From RGIG5612 sp045546255 (lineage in GTDB: Bacteria; Bacillota; Clostridia; Lachnospirales; Lachnospiraceae): 7,079 nt of DNA. A program made the position numbers and the translations under genes. This document shows, piece by piece, positions 5,135-7,079 of the stretch. The number at the start of each line of letters is the position of its first letter. Position 1 is the stretch's first letter. The notes beneath the pieces are model-generated. The model was given only the letters and a program-made list of their open reading frames with translations. It ran no database searches and was not told the DNA's origin. Location: contig JAZQCK010000054.1 of assembly GCA_045546255.1 (NCBI GenBank), positions 1-7,079 on the forward strand, given 5' to 3'.

Positions 5135-6721
5135 ATGAGCCTGATGAATTCAAACTCTATAGAAATTGCGATAGCGGCTGAAAACCAGAAGGAAGCGAAC
5201 TCTTTTATTGAGAAACGCTTAAAGCGGAATAATATCAGCAAAGAGATCCGCTCGGAAACGCTGCTGGTATTTGATGCGCTCTTTTGCAGTCTGCTCAGGC
5301 AAGGGTTTGATAAAAACACGCTGATGACGATCAAAACCAGAAACAAATTTGGTGAGATCGATATCAGCCTTGGCTTTGAAGGAAAACGTTTTTCTGACAT
5401 CGGCGATGAAACTGCAGATGTGACAGAAAAAGAAATCATTCTGCAGGAATATGAAGACAAGTTCGATTACAGCTATCAATCCGGATATAATTCGATTCAT
5501 ATTGCTGTGCAGAGAAGCTTTCAAAATACACTGATCGTCAGCCTTGCATCCATTCTTTTGGCAATCCTGGTGTATATTCCGATCAATGCATTCATGAGTA
5601 TGGACGCCCAGATACAGTTGGGAGAAAACATTGTTTTTCCGCTGGTAAAACTGTTTGCCAATGCAATGCTGATGATAGGCGCCCCGGTCACATTTTTTTC
5701 TCTTTTGAAAAATTTCACGGATATCTACGTCATATCGGAGAGGAACTCTGTTGGAAGAGGCTTACAGGTAAAAACGATTATCACATCGGTGATCGCAGTT
5801 GTTCTGGCAATCTTTTCCGGATTGATCATTGCAACGATCCTGAGTTCCGATCTTGGGGCGATTGCCGGAATTGGAGGGCTCGATGCAAGCCCGTCACTCA
5901 AAGAGCTGATCGAATCTTTGGTACCTTCCAGTATCTTTGAACCGTTTGAGACGATCATGCCGTTCCCTCTGATCTTCGTGGCATTGATCTTTACCTATGC
6001 TTTTTGTTCGATCGGAAAATACTTCGACAAGGTGAAATCGGCAGTGGATGCCTGCTACACCTTGTTTTCCAGAATGCTGCATGTCGTCATGTTTGCATTT
6101 CCGTTTTTCTGTTTCCTGGCGCTGCTTTATCCGCTGTTAGGAAGTGGCTTCGAAATACTTCTGGTGATCTTGTATATCATTGCTCTATCAGCAGCCAGTC
6201 TGGTGCTCCTTGCCGCCTTTTATCTGATCAGACTTCTGATCGGCGGCGTGAAACTGAGGCCGTTTTTTAAACATCTTCCGACGATGTTGAAGGAAAATTA
6301 TAAGATCGGATCTGTTATCGATGCGGTTCCGTTCAACATCCGATACAGCGTAAAAAACTATGGAATGGACCGCAAACGAATTACAGACAAGTATACCATT
6401 CTGGCCCAGATCAATCTTGATGGAAACTGCTATCTTATCATGCTAATGGGAATGCTGTTTGTCTTCATGATGGTGAGCAAAGCCTCATGGTACCACGTCA
6501 TAGTCATTGCGATCATGGTTGTATTTCTATCCTTTGGAGCACCAAATCAGCCGGGATCAATTCTGATCGGTACCTTGATCGTCGCACTATTTCTTAAGGC
6601 AGATGTGCTGATTCCAACCGCGGTTTATCTGGAAGTCTTCTTCGGCGCACTTCAGAATATGATCAATGTCACTGGCGATATCGTGACAGTTGCAATTGAA
6701 GAAAAGTATGTATGGAAATGA
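5135..6721 (+). CDS. SLC1/DAACS-type transporter with N-terminal RsbW-like domain
   Basis: A 528-residue protein in two parts. Residues about 5-127 are cytoplasmic and resemble a GHKL/RsbW ATPase fold: LLVFDALFCSLLRQG (about 43-57) sits at the N-box helix, GFEGKRF (80-86) at the DDGxPF box, and EYEDKFDYSYQSGYNSIHIA (105-124) at the final strands. The key N-box asparagine and DxG aspartate are missing, so nucleotide binding is doubtful. Residues about 130-528 hold multiple hydrophobic segments and SLC1 landmarks: NLDGN (427-431) for NMDGT in TM7, GAPNQPGS (468-475) for hairpin 2, and NMINVTGD (508-515) in TM8. The TM8 positions that contact aspartate in GltPh (D394, R397, T398) read G, Q, N here, and the serine-rich hairpin 1 motif is absent. 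It is probably a cation-coupled carrier of another substrate. AGGTGA (5120-5125) favours the ATG at 5135; GTG 5126 and ATG 5144 are alternatives. Confidence 0.8.
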   Translation: MSLMNSNSIEIAIAAENQKEANSFIEKRLKRNNISKEIRSETLLVFDALFCSLLRQGFDKNTLMTIKTRNKFGEIDISLGFEGKRFSDIGDETADVTEKEIILQEYEDKFDYSYQSGYNSIHIAVQRSFQNTLIVSLASILLAILVYIPINAFMSMDAQIQLGENIVFPLVKLFANAMLMIGAPVTFFSLLKNFTDIYVISERNSVGRGLQVKTIITSVIAVVLAIFSGLIIATILSSDLGAIAGIGGLDASPSLKELIESLVPSSIFEPFETIMPFPLIFVALIFTYAFCSIGKYFDKVKSAVDACYTLFSRMLHVVMFAFPFFCFLALLYPLLGSGFEILLVILYIIALSAASLVLLAAFYLIRLLIGGVKLRPFFKHLPTMLKENYKIGSVIDAVPFNIRYSVKNYGMDRKRITDKYTILAQINLDGNCYLIMLMGMLFVFMMVSKASWYHVIVIAIMVVFLSFGAPNQPGSILIGTLIVALFLKADVLIPTAVYLEVFFGALQNMINVTGDIVTVAIEEKYVWK

Positions 6722-6738
6722 AAACGACAAAAAACATA

Positions 6739-6770
6739 AAAGAGGGGTCTAGTTGTTCAGACCCCTCTTT
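6739..6770. terminator. Bidirectional hairpin terminator between convergent genes
   Basis: A perfect 12-bp stem, AAAGAGGGGTCT (6739-6750) and AGACCCCTCTTT (6759-6770), with an 8-base loop. It starts 17 bases after the transporter stop. On the + strand the trailing T run is short (CTTTACTTG). On the - strand the stem is followed by TTTATGTTTTTTG, a better T tract, so it should serve the - strand glycosidase gene at least as well as the transporter. Confidence 0.88.
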
Positions 6771-6802
6771 ACTTGTGGTAACGATGTCGTTTTATAACCG
6801 AG

Positions 6803-7079
6803 TCAGACCAGAAGCAGATAGGCTGCTGCAGTTTCTGCACTGTCAATTCCCACTCCTGAATTGTAATAACTGGAAACCGGATTTATTAATCCGCTGCAGT
6901 AAGCATTGGCAGCTTCTTTTGCCAGTTCTGTTTTTCCCGCATCTTCAAGACCGGTCGTGATCATGATCTGATCCCATGCATTGATGCTTCCGCCTTCGAT
7001 GCTTAAACGGCTGAAATCCTTGCTTCCCATATGCTGTGAGAGAAAACCGCACGGGGTCAGGAAACCGTTTGCAAATGCA
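6803..7079 (-). CDS. C-terminal fragment of a probable (alpha/alpha)6 glycoside hydrolase (partial)
   Basis: The frame stays open to the right edge of the window, so only the last 91 residues are visible and the gene starts outside. Reading begins AFANGFLTPCGFLSQHMGSK, continues EGGSINAWDQIMITTGLEDAG and ends SAETAAAYLLLV. The GFLSQHM segment, the GGSINAWDQ stretch and the following GLEDAGKTELAKEAANAYC helix pair resemble the end of alpha-alpha barrel glycosidases of the MGH1/trehalase/glucosidase kind, in which these regions line the active site. This is pattern resemblance only; substrate and family number cannot be given. It is convergent with the transporter, with the shared terminator 33 bases beyond its stop. 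The methionine at 7030 is internal, not the start. Confidence 0.6.
   Translation of the reverse strand, partial: AFANGFLTPCGFLSQHMGSKDFSRLSIEGGSINAWDQIMITTGLEDAGKTELAKEAANAYCSGLINPVSSYYNSGVGIDSAETAAAYLLLV

Noticed and set aside
5098..5524. Long - strand ORFs opposite the transporter N-terminus
   Set aside because: Antisense shadows with unlikely composition; the + strand frame carries the conserved fold pattern.
6004..6270. 88-codon + strand ORF inside the transporter gene
   Set aside because: Out-of-frame shadow with no ribosome site; the transporter frame has clear membrane segments there.
1..7079. CRISPR array or insertion sequence
   Set aside because: No regularly spaced repeat series, no transposase-like frame and no terminal inverted repeats with target duplication were seen.

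Overview
The window looks like the genome of a Clostridia member, most likely Lachnospiraceae (gut or rumen). This rests on moderate AT richness, AGGAGG-type ribosome binding sites, and several gene families that I associate with that group: the XRE regulator with a membrane and zinc-ribbon tail, the YoaP-type acetyltransferase, small conserved hypotheticals, and a Fic protein with a BRO-N-like head. No database search was run, so taxonomy and family names come from recognition of motifs.

Layout. Positions 1-2571 hold five + strand genes of accessory character. They are an orphan Imm32-type immunity protein coupled to a 67-residue winged-helix-like protein, a membrane-anchored XRE regulator, a GNAT-YoaP acetyltransferase and a RimJ/RimL-like acetyltransferase. 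This block ends at 2760-2779, a 20-base copy of the 3' end of a tRNA-Ser gene (T-loop to discriminator base) with no tRNA body. A strong + strand terminator follows at 2791-2827. This is the expected right-hand attachment site of an element that integrated into the 3' end of a tRNA-Ser gene, so the left part of the window is probably an integrated element or its remnant, and the sequence after about 2780 is the native downstream side of that tRNA locus.

Positions 2991-4159 hold a fic locus. A promoter overlapped by a perfect 9-bp inverted repeat drives a BRO-N-like/Fic fusion protein with an intact HPFxEGNGRxxR motif. A near-identical 28-base copy of the operator-like repeat lies inside the coding sequence of the BRO-N-like domain. 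The gene ends inside the C-terminal autoinhibitory motif (SYYYEK where SYYYEG or SYYYEN would be usual) and overlaps a TfoX-like gene that lacks its normal N-terminus, so a deletion appears to have joined the two.

Positions 4189-6721 hold a 100-residue conserved hypothetical, another GNAT acetyltransferase, and a large membrane protein. The latter fuses a degenerate RsbW-like (GHKL) ATPase-fold domain to an SLC1/DAACS-type transporter whose substrate-binding residues differ from glutamate/aspartate carriers. A 12-bp-stem terminator at 6739-6770 separates it from a convergent gene on the - strand that runs off the right edge and looks like the C-terminus of an (alpha/alpha)6-type glycosidase.

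The points most worth a second look are the duplicated operator in and before fic, the fic/tfoX junction that cuts into the inhibitory helix motif, the tRNA-Ser attachment scar, and the sensor-like domain on the SLC1 transporter.
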